Positions 7,624-16,103 of a stretch of DNA of 47,310 nt are shown here, one piece after another. The position numbers and the translations under genes were made by a program. The notes under the pieces are model-generated. The model was not told the origin of the DNA and searched no databases. It saw only the letters and a program-made list of their open reading frames with translations. The number at the start of each line of letters is the position of its first letter. Position 1 is the stretch's first letter. Origin of the DNA: an uncultured Muribaculaceae bacterium (lineage in GTDB: Bacteria; Bacteroidota; Bacteroidia; Bacteroidales; Muribaculaceae); NCBI GenBank assembly GCA_910578805.1, contig CAJTRS010000001.1, positions 92,520 to 139,829 of the forward strand. The letters run 5' to 3'.

Positions 7624-9567
7624 ATGAGTTATCTAAAGTTTGATAAAAACCTGATGATTAACCTTGAGCAGTCACTTCCCAAAGAAATGCTGCGCACCAA
7701 TCAGGCAGGCGCTTATCATTGTACAACAGTGGTCGATTGCAACACCCGCAAGCAGCACGGCCTGTTGGTGATTCCCATACCGGAGCTTGACAACACCAAC
7801 CATGTGCTCCTTTCGTCAATGGACGTATCGGTCATACAGCACGGAGCCTCGTTCAATCTCGGTCTGCACCGTTACCAGGGAGGCGTTTACAGTCCCAACG
7901 GGCATAAATACATTCGAGAATTTGACTGTGAGAGCGTGCCGCGCACCACATACCGCGTGGGTGGCGTGATCCTGACCAAGGAAAAAATGTTCATATCCCA
8001 CGAAAACCGCATTCTTATCCGGTACACTCTCGTGGAAGCGCACTCACCCACCACACTCCGTTTCCGCCCGATGCTCGCATTCCGTGAGGTCAACCAGCTC
8101 GTGATGGCCAACAACAATCTCGACCCCTCATGTCCGGAGGTCGCCAATGGAGTGTCATGCTGCCTCTACAAAGGTTACCCCAACCTCTACATGCAGTTCA
8201 ACCATAAGCCCGAATGGCATTACGAGCCCAACTGGTACAACGGATTCGAATACATCAAAGATATGGAACGCGGAGTGCCCTACGTGGAGGACCTCTGGGT
8301 GCCGGGGTATTTCGAAATTCCCATCAAGAAAGGCGAGTCCATAATATTCTCGGCCGGCATATCGGAGATATCACCCCGGTCGCTCTCGAAGATGTACGAG
8401 AAAGAGATATCCACACGCACATGCCGCAGCAGTTTCTTCAACTGCCTGAAAAACGCAGCAAAGCAATTCTATCTGCGCGACAAGGACGGTATGTTCATGC
8501 TCTCGGGATATCCATGGGGAAAGGTACTGGCCCGCAATACATTCATGTCGCTTCCGGGCAACACCATAGCCATTGACCACCGCGCCGACTTCGAGGCAAT
8601 TATGGCCACAGCAGCCAAAGCGCTGCAAAACTACATGGAGACAGGCCGTACAGACCATCGCATTCACGGCATAGACCTCCCAGACATACCACTGTGGTGC
8701 ATCTGGGCTCTCCAGCAGTATTCCAAAGCCTACGGCTCCGACGATGCACGCCGCGAGTATCTGCCCCTGGCCGGCGAAATAATAGAATACCTGCTCGACA
8801 ACCGCCACCCCAACTTTCAGGTCCAGCCCGACGGACTCGTGCGCAGCATAGGCACCGACACTCCGGTATCATGGATGAACGCATCGCTCTACGGAAAGCC
8901 TGTAGTGCCCCGCACAGGTTATTTGGTTGAGTTCAATGCCCTGTGGTACAACGCCCTTATGTTTGCCGCACAGCTCATGGAGGGTCAGGACGCCTACACC
9001 AGCCTGAAAGAACGTGTGATCGCCACAGCCGAATCACTGAAACCGGCGTTTATCAGCACATTCCTCAACGATTACGGTTATCTGTTTGACTATGTCAACG
9101 ACAACTATGCCGATCCGTCTGTACGCCCCAACATGGCCGTGGCAATAGGACTGGACTATTCACCGCTTGACCGCCGCCAACGCAAATCGGTGCTCGATGT
9201 CGTGACCCGCGAACTACTTACGCCAAAGGGTCTGCGCACATTATCGCCCAAGAGTTTCGGTTACCGCCCGTCATATGTGGGTTCTCCCGAAGACCGCGAA
9301 CTCGCCCTCCACAACGGCTCGGCACGCCCGTGGCTGTTCGGATTCTATGCCGATGCCTATCTGCGCGTGTTCGGCCATAGCGGTGTAAGTTACATAGACC
9401 GCATGCTCATCGGTTACGAGGACGAGATGACCCAAGGCTGTATCGGCTCTCTTTCACAGCTTTATGACGGCAACCCGCCATTCAGCGGCCGCGGAGCCAT
9501 AAGCCATGCCACCAATGTGGCCGGAATCCTGCGCACCATCACCACACTCAAAAAGTTTAACCTCTAA
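7624..9567 (+). CDS. glycogen debranching enzyme-like protein (amylo-alpha-1,6-glucosidase domain)
   Basis: A 647-residue protein with no signal peptide. Residues ~20-270 form the bacterial/archaeal debranching-enzyme N-terminal beta domain (RTNQAGAYHCTTVVDCNTRKQHGLLV). Residues ~280-640 form the (alpha/alpha)6 amylo-1,6-glucosidase domain with GYPWGK, SLPG, PVVPRTGYLVEFNALWYNAL and HNGSARPWLFG. In the family this domain removes alpha-1,6-linked glucose stubs during glycogen breakdown. At two positions where the family consensus as I recall it has Asp (GRDT and TWMD) this protein has Asn (RNT, N305; WMN, N419), so hydrolytic activity is uncertain. First gene of a three-gene operon with a GT4 and a GH57 protein, an arrangement common in Bacteroidetes. 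Confidence 0.88.
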   Translation: MSYLKFDKNLMINLEQSLPKEMLRTNQAGAYHCTTVVDCNTRKQHGLLVIPIPELDNTNHVLLSSMDVSVIQHGASFNLGLHRYQGGVYSPNGHKYIREFDCESVPRTTYRVGGVILTKEKMFISHENRILIRYTLVEAHSPTTLRFRPMLAFREVNQLVMANNNLDPSCPEVANGVSCCLYKGYPNLYMQFNHKPEWHYEPNWYNGFEYIKDMERGVPYVEDLWVPGYFEIPIKKGESIIFSAGISEISPRSLSKMYEKEISTRTCRSSFFNCLKNAAKQFYLRDKDGMFMLSGYPWGKVLARNTFMSLPGNTIAIDHRADFEAIMATAAKALQNYMETGRTDHRIHGIDLPDIPLWCIWALQQYSKAYGSDDARREYLPLAGEIIEYLLDNRHPNFQVQPDGLVRSIGTDTPVSWMNASLYGKPVVPRTGYLVEFNALWYNALMFAAQLMEGQDAYTSLKERVIATAESLKPAFISTFLNDYGYLFDYVNDNYADPSVRPNMAVAIGLDYSPLDRRQRKSVLDVVTRELLTPKGLRTLSPKSFGYRPSYVGSPEDRELALHNGSARPWLFGFYADAYLRVFGHSGVSYIDRMLIGYEDEMTQGCIGSLSQLYDGNPPFSGRGAISHATNVAGILRTITTLKKFNL

Positions 9568-9588
9568 ATATCCGCCATATATAAAATC

Positions 9589-10851
9589 ATGAAAGCATTA
9601 ATGTTCGGGTGGGAATTCCCCCCTCATATCCTCGGCGGACTCGGCACTGCAAGCTACGGACTCACAAAAGGCATGTGGGAATGCGGCGATATGGAAATAT
9701 CTTTTGTTATTCCCAAGCCATGGGGCGACGAGGACAAAAGTTTTGCCAACATAATAGGAGCATCACAAATCCCCGTAGCATGGCGAGATGTGAGCAGCGA
9801 ATATGTCGAGCAGCGCATAGGCAAATACATGTCGCCAGATCTCTACTTCCGTCTGCGCTCCAATATCTATGCCGACTTCAACTACATGCGCACCAACGAT
9901 TTGGGCTGCATAGAGTTCTCCGGACGCTATCCCGATAACCTTCTCGAAGAGATCAACAACTATTCAATATGTGCAGGAGTGATTGCCCGTACGCTCGACT
10001 TTGACATAATACACTCCCACGACTGGCTCACCTACCCTGCCGGCATTCATGCCAAGCAGGTGACCGGCAAGCCTCTGGTAATACACGTGCACGCCACTGA
10101 CTTCGACCGCTCACGCGGAAATGTCAACCCCACCGTGTTCAACATAGAGCGCGACGGCATGACGCAAGCCGACCATATCATCACTGTGAGCAACCTCACA
10201 CGCCAGACCGTGATAGAGAAATACGGCATCGATCCGGCCAAGGTGACCACCGTGCACAACGCCGTGACTCCTCTGAGCGAAGAACTGCTCAATGTGGAGG
10301 TCAACAAGCCCAAGGAGAAGGTTGTAACATTCCTCGGACGAATCACCATGCAGAAAGGCCCCGAATACTTCGTGGAGGCCGCGGCCAAAGTGCTCAAGAA
10401 CAACCATAATGTACGATTTGTAATGGCCGGAAGCGGCGACATGATGGACAAGATGATACTTCTTGCCGCCGAGCGCGGAATCTCCGACCGCTTCCATTTC
10501 CCCGGCTTCCAGAAAGGCAAGCAGGTGTATGAGATGCTCAAGGCAAGTGACGTTTACATCATGCCCTCCGTGTCGGAACCATTCGGCATATCTCCGCTTG
10601 AAGCCATGCAGATGGGTGTCCCCTCCATCATATCCAAGCAGAGCGGCTGCGCCGAAATTCTTGACAATGTGATAAAGACCGACTACTGGGACATCGACGC
10701 CATGGCCGACGCCATACACGGCATAATCACATATCCCTCCATGTACAACCAGCTCCGTGCCGACGGCCTCGATGAGGTCAACCGCATAACCTGGGACAAA
10801 GCCGGAGCCAAAGTGATAGATATATACAAAAAAGTAATCAACAACCAGTAA
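9589..10851 (+). CDS. GT4-family glycosyltransferase (glycogen synthase-like)
   Basis: A 420-residue GT-B fold protein. The N-terminal half has FPPHILGGLGTASYGLTKGM (the glycogen-synthase-like GGLG loop) and HSHDWLTYPAG, and a linker leads to the nucleotide-sugar domain. The C-terminal half contains VTFLGRITMQKGPEYFVEAA, then SVSEPFGISPLEAMQMG, which supplies the E-x7-E motif of retaining GT4 enzymes. It most likely adds glucose from a nucleotide sugar to an alpha-glucan in the cytosol, based on the neighbouring debranching enzyme (21 nt upstream) and GH57 (48 nt downstream). Donor (UDP- or ADP-glucose) cannot be decided from sequence. Confidence 0.9.
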   Translation: MKALMFGWEFPPHILGGLGTASYGLTKGMWECGDMEISFVIPKPWGDEDKSFANIIGASQIPVAWRDVSSEYVEQRIGKYMSPDLYFRLRSNIYADFNYMRTNDLGCIEFSGRYPDNLLEEINNYSICAGVIARTLDFDIIHSHDWLTYPAGIHAKQVTGKPLVIHVHATDFDRSRGNVNPTVFNIERDGMTQADHIITVSNLTRQTVIEKYGIDPAKVTTVHNAVTPLSEELLNVEVNKPKEKVVTFLGRITMQKGPEYFVEAAAKVLKNNHNVRFVMAGSGDMMDKMILLAAERGISDRFHFPGFQKGKQVYEMLKASDVYIMPSVSEPFGISPLEAMQMGVPSIISKQSGCAEILDNVIKTDYWDIDAMADAIHGIITYPSMYNQLRADGLDEVNRITWDKAGAKVIDIYKKVINNQ

Positions 10852-10899
10852 CATCAACAGAACGGCTCAGCCGAATTACATTATAACACAACCCCTATC

Positions 10900-12351
10900 A
10901 TGAAAGCTATTTGTTTTTATTTCCAGATTCACCAGCCGTTTCGCCTTAAACGATACCGTTTCTTCGACATAGGTAACGACCATTACTATTACGATGACTT
11001 CGCCAACGATGACATTGTGACACGCATAGCCCAACGCAGCTATATTCCTGCCGCAGAGAGCCTGCTGCGCATGCTCGAACAGCACCCTAAATTCCGCTGC
11101 GCCCTCTCCATCTCCGGAGTGGCACTCGAACAGTGCGAGCAATATGTGCCCGAGTTCATAGACCTCCTCAAGAAGCTCGCCGCCACAGGCCGCGTGGAAT
11201 TCCTTGCCGAGACTTACGCCCACTCGCTCTCGTCACTCACCGATCCCGAAGAGTTTGCCAACCAGGTAAAGGTCCACGACAATAAAATCCACGAACTGTT
11301 CGGTGTAAAACCTCAGGTGCTCCGCAACACAGAGTTGGTATATTGCGATGAACTCGCGCCCCAGATACTCTCCATGGGCTACAAGGGTGTGATCACCGAA
11401 GGCGCCAAACACATACTCGGCTGGAAATCGCCCAACTATGTGTATTCTGCAGCCACGGCACCCAAGCTGAAAATCCTGCTCCGCAATGCCAAACTCTCCG
11501 ACGATATTTCACGCCGTTTCAGCAATCCCGACTGGGAAGCATATCCCCTTACCGCCGACCGCTACATCGACTGGATCGCATCGACACCTCCCGAAGAGCA
11601 GATTATCAACCTGTTCATGAACCTGGAGACATTCGGTGAATTCCAGACACGCGAGACCGGCATATTCCAGTTCCTCGAAGCACTTCCGCATTTCGCCCAG
11701 GAACGCGGTGTGGAATTCTGGACTCCTACCGAAGCCGTAACAAAACTGAAATCCGTGGGCGAACTGTCGATCATGCACCCCATATCATGGACCGACGAAG
11801 CCCGCGACACCTCAGCATGGCTCGGCAACAAACTTCAGAACGAGGCATTCCGTAAACTCTATTCAGTGGCCGAACGAGTGCGCCTGTGCAACGACCGCCG
11901 ACTGAAACAGGACTGGTATTACCTCCAGGCAGCCGACCACCTGTTCTACATGGCCACCAAGCACCTCGCCGACGGAGCCGCACACTCCAACTTCAGCCCC
12001 TATGAGACACCCTTTGCGGCGTTTACAAACTACATGAACGCCCTTTCGGACTTCATAGTGAGAGTGGAGGAACAGTATCCCCTGTCAATCGAAAACGAAG
12101 AACTCAACGCCCTGCTCACCACTATACGTAACCAGGAACGCGAAATAGAGACTCTCAACAAGGAAGTGGCATCGATGCGCAAGAACATAGAGCACTTCAA
12201 CGAAGAACACCTGCTGCGCGAAAACAAAGTGGGAGCGCCCGTATCCACCGACGCACCGGAAAAGGAGAGCAAACCGGCCCGAAAAACCTGCAAAACCAAA
12301 GCACCGGCCAAGAAATGCGCCACCAAAAAGAAATCCGCCGACAAAGAATAA
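10900..12351 (+). CDS. GH57 alpha-amylase-like protein with coiled-coil and Lys-rich tail
   Basis: A 483-residue cytoplasmic protein. Residues 1-390 are the GH57 (beta/alpha)7 region: HQP at 11-13, the nucleophile region FRNTEL-like LRNTELVY (E145), and the fourth conserved region MNLETFGEFQ. In active GH57 enzymes the last motif is usually MDYETFGEH with a catalytic Asp; here that residue is N241. Residues ~395-440 are a predicted coiled coil (NQEREIETLNKEVASMRKNIE). Residues ~452-483 are a Lys/Ala/Pro tail (KTKAPAKKCATKKKSA). In the family these act on alpha-glucans; loss of the acid/base residue has been reported for amylase-like homologues. Last gene of the glucan operon, followed by a strong terminator. 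Confidence 0.88.
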   Translation: MKAICFYFQIHQPFRLKRYRFFDIGNDHYYYDDFANDDIVTRIAQRSYIPAAESLLRMLEQHPKFRCALSISGVALEQCEQYVPEFIDLLKKLAATGRVEFLAETYAHSLSSLTDPEEFANQVKVHDNKIHELFGVKPQVLRNTELVYCDELAPQILSMGYKGVITEGAKHILGWKSPNYVYSAATAPKLKILLRNAKLSDDISRRFSNPDWEAYPLTADRYIDWIASTPPEEQIINLFMNLETFGEFQTRETGIFQFLEALPHFAQERGVEFWTPTEAVTKLKSVGELSIMHPISWTDEARDTSAWLGNKLQNEAFRKLYSVAERVRLCNDRRLKQDWYYLQAADHLFYMATKHLADGAAHSNFSPYETPFAAFTNYMNALSDFIVRVEEQYPLSIENEELNALLTTIRNQEREIETLNKEVASMRKNIEHFNEEHLLRENKVGAPVSTDAPEKESKPARKTCKTKAPAKKCATKKKSADKE

Positions 12352-12384
12352 CACCTCGGAGGAAATCAGCACTGACTAAATAGT

Positions 12385-12420
12385 AAAGCCCGAATAGTTA
12401 TTGTCAACTATTCGGGCTTT
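12385..12420 (+). terminator. rho-independent terminator of the glucan operon
   Basis: Perfect 15-bp inverted repeat (AAAGCCCGAATAGTT / AACTATTCGGGCTTT) with a 6-nt loop, ending in TTTT. It lies 34 nt after the GH57 stop codon. The stem is symmetrical enough to work on the other strand as well. Confidence 0.9.
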
Positions 12421-12467
12421 TATAGTCTATATTACTGCAGTTAGTCCAATAAATATCATTCCAAACA

Positions 12468-12749
12468 AGAAAAGCCGGCAATCTGGATCAGATCACCGGC
12501 TCTTGTAATATCCACACCAAAGGATGCGATGAAACTCCGAATGACAGGGTTTGAGTGCTCGCCGACCTTTGTAATCCGCCTGTGCTTCGATAGCAACTCT
12601 TGCGAGCGGGGCCCGCCATCGGACGACTAAGCTTGTCTCGGTATTTCAAATGTAATTGATGAGTTTCCCAATCTACTTTGATGTGGTATAAGTTAGTTCA
12701 ATGTTCTCTCTCTACAGATGCTTCGGACATCTCTCCGTCTGCATTTGTA
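12468..12749 (-). ncRNA. candidate structured small RNA, about 280 nt
   Basis: No ORF accounts for this stretch, but it is bounded on the minus strand by an exact promoter (12755-12786) and a terminator (12473-12501). The predicted 5' end at ~12749 begins a hairpin (12713-12749; TACA-ATGC-CGGA paired with TCCG-GCAT-TGTA). Next comes a long rod. An 11-bp helix pairs 12676-12686 with 12512-12522 (one G-U), and a 7-bp helix pairs 12661-12667 with 12531-12537. They are separated by a symmetric 8x8 internal loop. A long hairpin with a large internal loop recalls 6S RNA, and an Rfam Bacteroidales RNA is another possibility; neither is established here. No tmRNA, RNase P or SRP signature was found. 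Confidence 0.65.
12473..12501 (-). terminator. terminator of the small RNA candidate
   Basis: On the minus strand AGCCGG-(2x2 internal loop)-ATCTG pairs with CAGAT-CCGGCT around a 3-nt loop, followed directly by TTTTC. It faces the glucan-operon terminator at 12385-12420, so two converging units both end here. Confidence 0.75.
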
Positions 12750-12754
12750 TAACG

Positions 12755-12786
12755 CAAAGTTAATAATGCATGTTCGCTTTTCCAAA
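12755..12786 (-). promoter_or_regulatory. promoter of the small RNA candidate
   Basis: Minus-strand TTTG (12783-12786), 20-nt spacer, TAACTTTG (12755-12762): exact match in both boxes. It points away from the ABC operon and no ORF follows it. Confidence 0.75.
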
Positions 12787-12838
12787 TATTTTGCAGATTT
12801 TTTTTATCAAAAAAATCACACCTCAATGTAACTAATCA

Positions 12839-12846
12839 TATATTTG
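12839..12846 (+). promoter_or_regulatory. -7 element of the ABC efflux operon
   Basis: TATATTTG matches the -7 consensus; a TTTG at -33 is not evident. Predicted start near 12853, 40 nt upstream of the ATPase start codon. Confidence 0.5.
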
Positions 12847-12892
12847 CAACGTCAAATTAGAAAAGACCACTATTCACATAGAAAATCATCAC

Positions 12893-13555
12893 ATGATAAT
12901 CCGGTTAAAAGACATAAACAAGACATATCCAGGCGCCGTGCCGCTGCATGTGTTAAAGGGCATCACTCTTGACATTGACCGCGGAGAGCTTGTATCGATC
13001 ATGGGCGCATCGGGCTCCGGCAAATCCACCCTGCTCAACATACTCGGCATTCTTGACAACTATGACTCAGGAGAATATTACCTCGACGGAACCCTGATAA
13101 AAAACCTCAGCGAAAACCGCGCCGCCGAATTACGTAACCGCATGATAGGCTTCGTGTTCCAATCGTTCAATCTGATAAGTTATAAAAACGCGATGGAAAA
13201 CGTGGCTCTTCCCCTCTTCTATCAGGGAGTGTCACGCCGCAAACGCAACGCCATGGCCATGGAACAGCTCGAACGCATGGGGCTTGCCGACCGTGCCAGG
13301 CATCTGCCGTCGGAAATGTCGGGCGGACAGAAACAGCGCGTGGCCATAGCCCGCGCACTTATCACCCGGCCGTCCATCATTCTGGCCGATGAGCCCACCG
13401 GAGCCCTCGATTCAAAAACATCGGGCGATGTGATGCAGGTGCTACGCAACCTCAATTCCGAAGGCATGACCATAGTCATAGTGACCCACGATCCGGGCGT
13501 AGGCGCGCAGACCGGCCGCATTATCCGCATCACCGACGGACTTATCACCCAATAG
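12893..13555 (+). CDS. ABC transporter ATPase, MacB/LolD type
   Basis: A 220-residue nucleotide-binding subunit. Walker A is GASGSGKST at 38-46, the Q-loop is FVFQSFNLI, the signature is MSGGQKQRVAIARAL, Walker B is IILADEPTGALD, and the switch His is in VTHDP. The fold and length fit the MacB/LolD branch, which powers transport from the periplasm or periplasmic face rather than full translocation. First gene of a five-gene operon (ATPase, two permeases, adaptor, TolC), so it most likely drives a tripartite export system. No fused membrane domain is present, unlike classical MacB. Confidence 0.95.
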   Translation: MIIRLKDINKTYPGAVPLHVLKGITLDIDRGELVSIMGASGSGKSTLLNILGILDNYDSGEYYLDGTLIKNLSENRAAELRNRMIGFVFQSFNLISYKNAMENVALPLFYQGVSRRKRNAMAMEQLERMGLADRARHLPSEMSGGQKQRVAIARALITRPSIILADEPTGALDSKTSGDVMQVLRNLNSEGMTIVIVTHDPGVGAQTGRIIRITDGLITQ

Positions 13556-13567
13556 CCCCTACCCGCC

Positions 13568-14788
13568 ATGTTTGACCTATTCAGGGAAATATCACAGACA
13601 CTCCGCAACAACAAACTGCGCACCGCTCTCACAGGCTTTGCCGTGGCATGGGGCATATTCATGCTTATAATACTTTTAGGTATGAGCCGCGGTGTATATA
13701 ACAATTTCAATTCTTTTGCATCGGCCGACAATGCCAACACTATGGGAGTGTGGGGTGGCTGGACTTCAAAAGCCTACAAAGGATACAAAGAGGGACGCTC
13801 CATAGGCCTCAAGGATTCCGATCTGCCTAAGATAATGCAAAGCGACCGCCGGCGCATCAGTTCCGCACAAGGCTCCATCGTGCTCGACTCTGCCAATATT
13901 TCCACCGCCACCGATTACATTACCGACGCCATGTACGGCCGCTACCCCGATGAAGTCCGATATGCCAAGTTGCGCATGGCTTACGGCCGCTTCCTCAATC
14001 AGCCGGATATGGATATGAAGCGCAAGGTAGTGGTCATATCCCGGCAGAATGCCAGAATACTGTTTGGTGACGAAAGCAAAGCCGTAGGGCAATATGTCAA
14101 AGCCATGTCTCTGGCCTGGCAGGTGATAGGAGTATATGACCACGACTGGGAACGCGGAAGCTACGTACCATACACCACCGCCATGATGCTCAACGGTAAC
14201 GACGGACGCCTGTCGGAGATAATGGTACGCATAACAGACGTACACACCATCGAGGAGGGCGAAGATGTGGAGCAGTCTGTAAAAACCGCGCTCGCCGCAG
14301 CCCACGAATTCTCGCCCGACGACCGGAGCGCAATACATATATGGAACCGTTTCAACAACTATCTGAGTAATATGCAGGCCACCGGCATTCTCAACATAGC
14401 CATATGGATCATAGGTCTGCTCACCATGCTTTCAGGCATAGTGGGTGTGAGCAACATCATGTTTGTATCCGTTCGTGAACGCACCCACGAGATAGGCATA
14501 CGCCGGGCCATCGGCGCAAAACCCCGCAGCATACTCCTCCAGATCGTGACAGAAAGTGTGGCCATCACCACCCTGTTCGGTTATATAGGCATAGTCATGG
14601 GCACCATAGTAACCGGACTTGTGGCAAAACTCACCGAAGGCACCGATTTTCTGAAAGACCCCACCGTCAATATATCCATAGCCGTACAGGTTACCATAGT
14701 GCTGATAATAGCCGGAGCCTTGGCCGGACTTTTCCCGGCCATAAAGGCAACAAAAGTGAAACCGGTGGAAGCCCTGCGCGATGAATAA
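13568..14788 (+). CDS. MacB/FtsX-type ABC permease, first copy
   Basis: A 406-residue inner-membrane protein. An amphipathic N-terminus and TM1 (ALTGFAVAWGIFMLIILLG) lead into a periplasmic MacB_PCD domain of roughly 220 residues. Three C-terminal helices follow: ~275-300 (NIAIWIIGLLTMLSGIVGVSNIM), ~330-355, and ~370-395 ending KATKVKPVEALRDE. The cytoplasmic coupling helix VRERTHEIGIRRAIGA is intact. It starts 12 nt after the ATPase. It probably pairs with the second permease as a heterodimer; such paired MacB-like permeases are frequent in Bacteroidetes. Confidence 0.93.
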   Translation: MFDLFREISQTLRNNKLRTALTGFAVAWGIFMLIILLGMSRGVYNNFNSFASADNANTMGVWGGWTSKAYKGYKEGRSIGLKDSDLPKIMQSDRRRISSAQGSIVLDSANISTATDYITDAMYGRYPDEVRYAKLRMAYGRFLNQPDMDMKRKVVVISRQNARILFGDESKAVGQYVKAMSLAWQVIGVYDHDWERGSYVPYTTAMMLNGNDGRLSEIMVRITDVHTIEEGEDVEQSVKTALAAAHEFSPDDRSAIHIWNRFNNYLSNMQATGILNIAIWIIGLLTMLSGIVGVSNIMFVSVRERTHEIGIRRAIGAKPRSILLQIVTESVAITTLFGYIGIVMGTIVTGLVAKLTEGTDFLKDPTVNISIAVQVTIVLIIAGALAGLFPAIKATKVKPVEALRDE

Positions 14789-14809
14789 CCCCTCAAAGAC
14801 CCTCCAAAA

Positions 14810-16057
14810 GTGAAACATCAGATATTCGACATAGAAAACTGGCGGGAGATAGGCGCCACCCTGTCACGCAACAAGACCCGCACATTCCTGACCGCTTTCG
14901 GCATATTCTGGGGCACGGCCATGCTCGCCATGCTTTGGGGTGGCGCAGCCGGCCTGGAAGGACTGCTGAGGCGCAATTTCGACGGTATGGCCACCAACAT
15001 GGGCGCTTGCTTTCCTCAGCGCACCTCCATGTCCTACCGCGGATTCAACAAAGGCATGAACTGGCAGATGGACGATTCGGACATAACTTTCATTCGCCGC
15101 ACATGCCCATATATAGAATACTCCTCCACCATGAATTTCGGAGGCGCTGTGGTCAAATACGGCACCCGCAACAATGCCGGACAGGTACAAGGCGTGGAAA
15201 GCGATTTCTTCAAAATACAGATTCCTGTGCTCTTTGAAGGGCGCTTCATTAATGAAAGCGATGTGGCGCAGACCCGCAAAGTGGCCATTTTAGGCAAAAA
15301 CGTAGCCGCCGAACTGATGGGAGCGGAACCGGCTGTGGGCAAATATGTGTCGGTCAACAACATCTACTTTCTCGTAATTGGTGTTGTGGGGCAGCGGGGC
15401 GAGGCTTCCATAGGCGGGCGCCTTGACAATGCAGTGATAATTCCTTCCACCACCATGCGACGCGCATTCAACTATGGCGACAAAATACACTTCTTCCTCT
15501 ACACCGCACTCCATGGCCATTCGCCTAAAGAGATAGAGCCGGCCGTGTGGCGCGCAGTGCTCACACACCACCCTTTGAATCCCGCAGACAAGGAAGCCAT
15601 ATGGTTTCTTGATGTGTCAGAACAGTTCAAGATGATTGACAACCTTTTCATCGGCATCAGTCTGCTGGCACTGTTCGTGGGCATGGGCACACTACTCGCC
15701 GGCATAATAGGCGTGGGCAACATCATGTGGATCATAGTAAAGGAACGCACTCAGGAGATAGGCATACGTCGGGCCATCGGCGCAACTCCGGCCGACATCA
15801 TAACCCAGATTCTCTCGGAAAGCGTGGTGCTGACCACCATAGCCGGCATAGCCGGTATATGCTTTGCCACTGCGGTGCTCGCCATAACCGACACCATGAC
15901 CTACGACCCGCTGTACGGATCGGCTCATTTCCAACTCACATTCAAGCATGCCATAACAATAATGACCGCATTTTTAGTGCTCGGCACAGGAGCCGGTCTC
16001 ATTCCCGCCATAAAAGCCATGCGCATCAAACCCATAGAGGCCATGAACGACAAATAA
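14810..16057 (+). CDS. MacB/FtsX-type ABC permease, second copy
   Basis: A 415-residue paralogue of the preceding permease with the same plan: TM1 (RTFLTAFGIFWGTAMLAMLWGG), periplasmic domain, three C-terminal helices, coupling helix VKERTQEIGIRRAIGATP, and the end KAMRIKPIEAMNDK. The best start is GTG at 14810, 21 nt after the previous stop; no ATG upstream gives the conserved NWREIGATLSRNKTRTFL lead-in. The two permeases differ enough along the periplasmic domain to be true subunits rather than a recent duplication. The adaptor gene follows after 46 nt. Confidence 0.92.
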   Translation: MKHQIFDIENWREIGATLSRNKTRTFLTAFGIFWGTAMLAMLWGGAAGLEGLLRRNFDGMATNMGACFPQRTSMSYRGFNKGMNWQMDDSDITFIRRTCPYIEYSSTMNFGGAVVKYGTRNNAGQVQGVESDFFKIQIPVLFEGRFINESDVAQTRKVAILGKNVAAELMGAEPAVGKYVSVNNIYFLVIGVVGQRGEASIGGRLDNAVIIPSTTMRRAFNYGDKIHFFLYTALHGHSPKEIEPAVWRAVLTHHPLNPADKEAIWFLDVSEQFKMIDNLFIGISLLALFVGMGTLLAGIIGVGNIMWIIVKERTQEIGIRRAIGATPADIITQILSESVVLTTIAGIAGICFATAVLAITDTMTYDPLYGSAHFQLTFKHAITIMTAFLVLGTGAGLIPAIKAMRIKPIEAMNDK

Positions 16058-16103
16058 TCCCATCACAACTGACAAATAAATAAAAAAACATACTGACACC
16101 AAT

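Larger units (their letters stand above)
12352..12892. other. 541-nt non-coding interval holding two terminators, a small RNA and divergent promoters
   Basis: From left: GH57-operon terminator, small-RNA terminator, the small RNA itself on the minus strand, its promoter, a T-rich/A-rich stretch, then the -7 box TATATTTG for the ABC operon. I see no protein-coding frame of credible length in it. Confidence 0.6.

Noticed and set aside
10111..10857. 248-codon minus-strand frame in the GT4 gene
   Set aside because: Antisense to a strong GT4 protein, no independent motif or start signal.
12468..12749. tmRNA, RNase P RNA or SRP RNA for the small RNA
   Set aside because: No tRNA-like ends with a T-loop, no RNase P core signature, no SRP domain tetraloop, and length does not fit SRP RNA.
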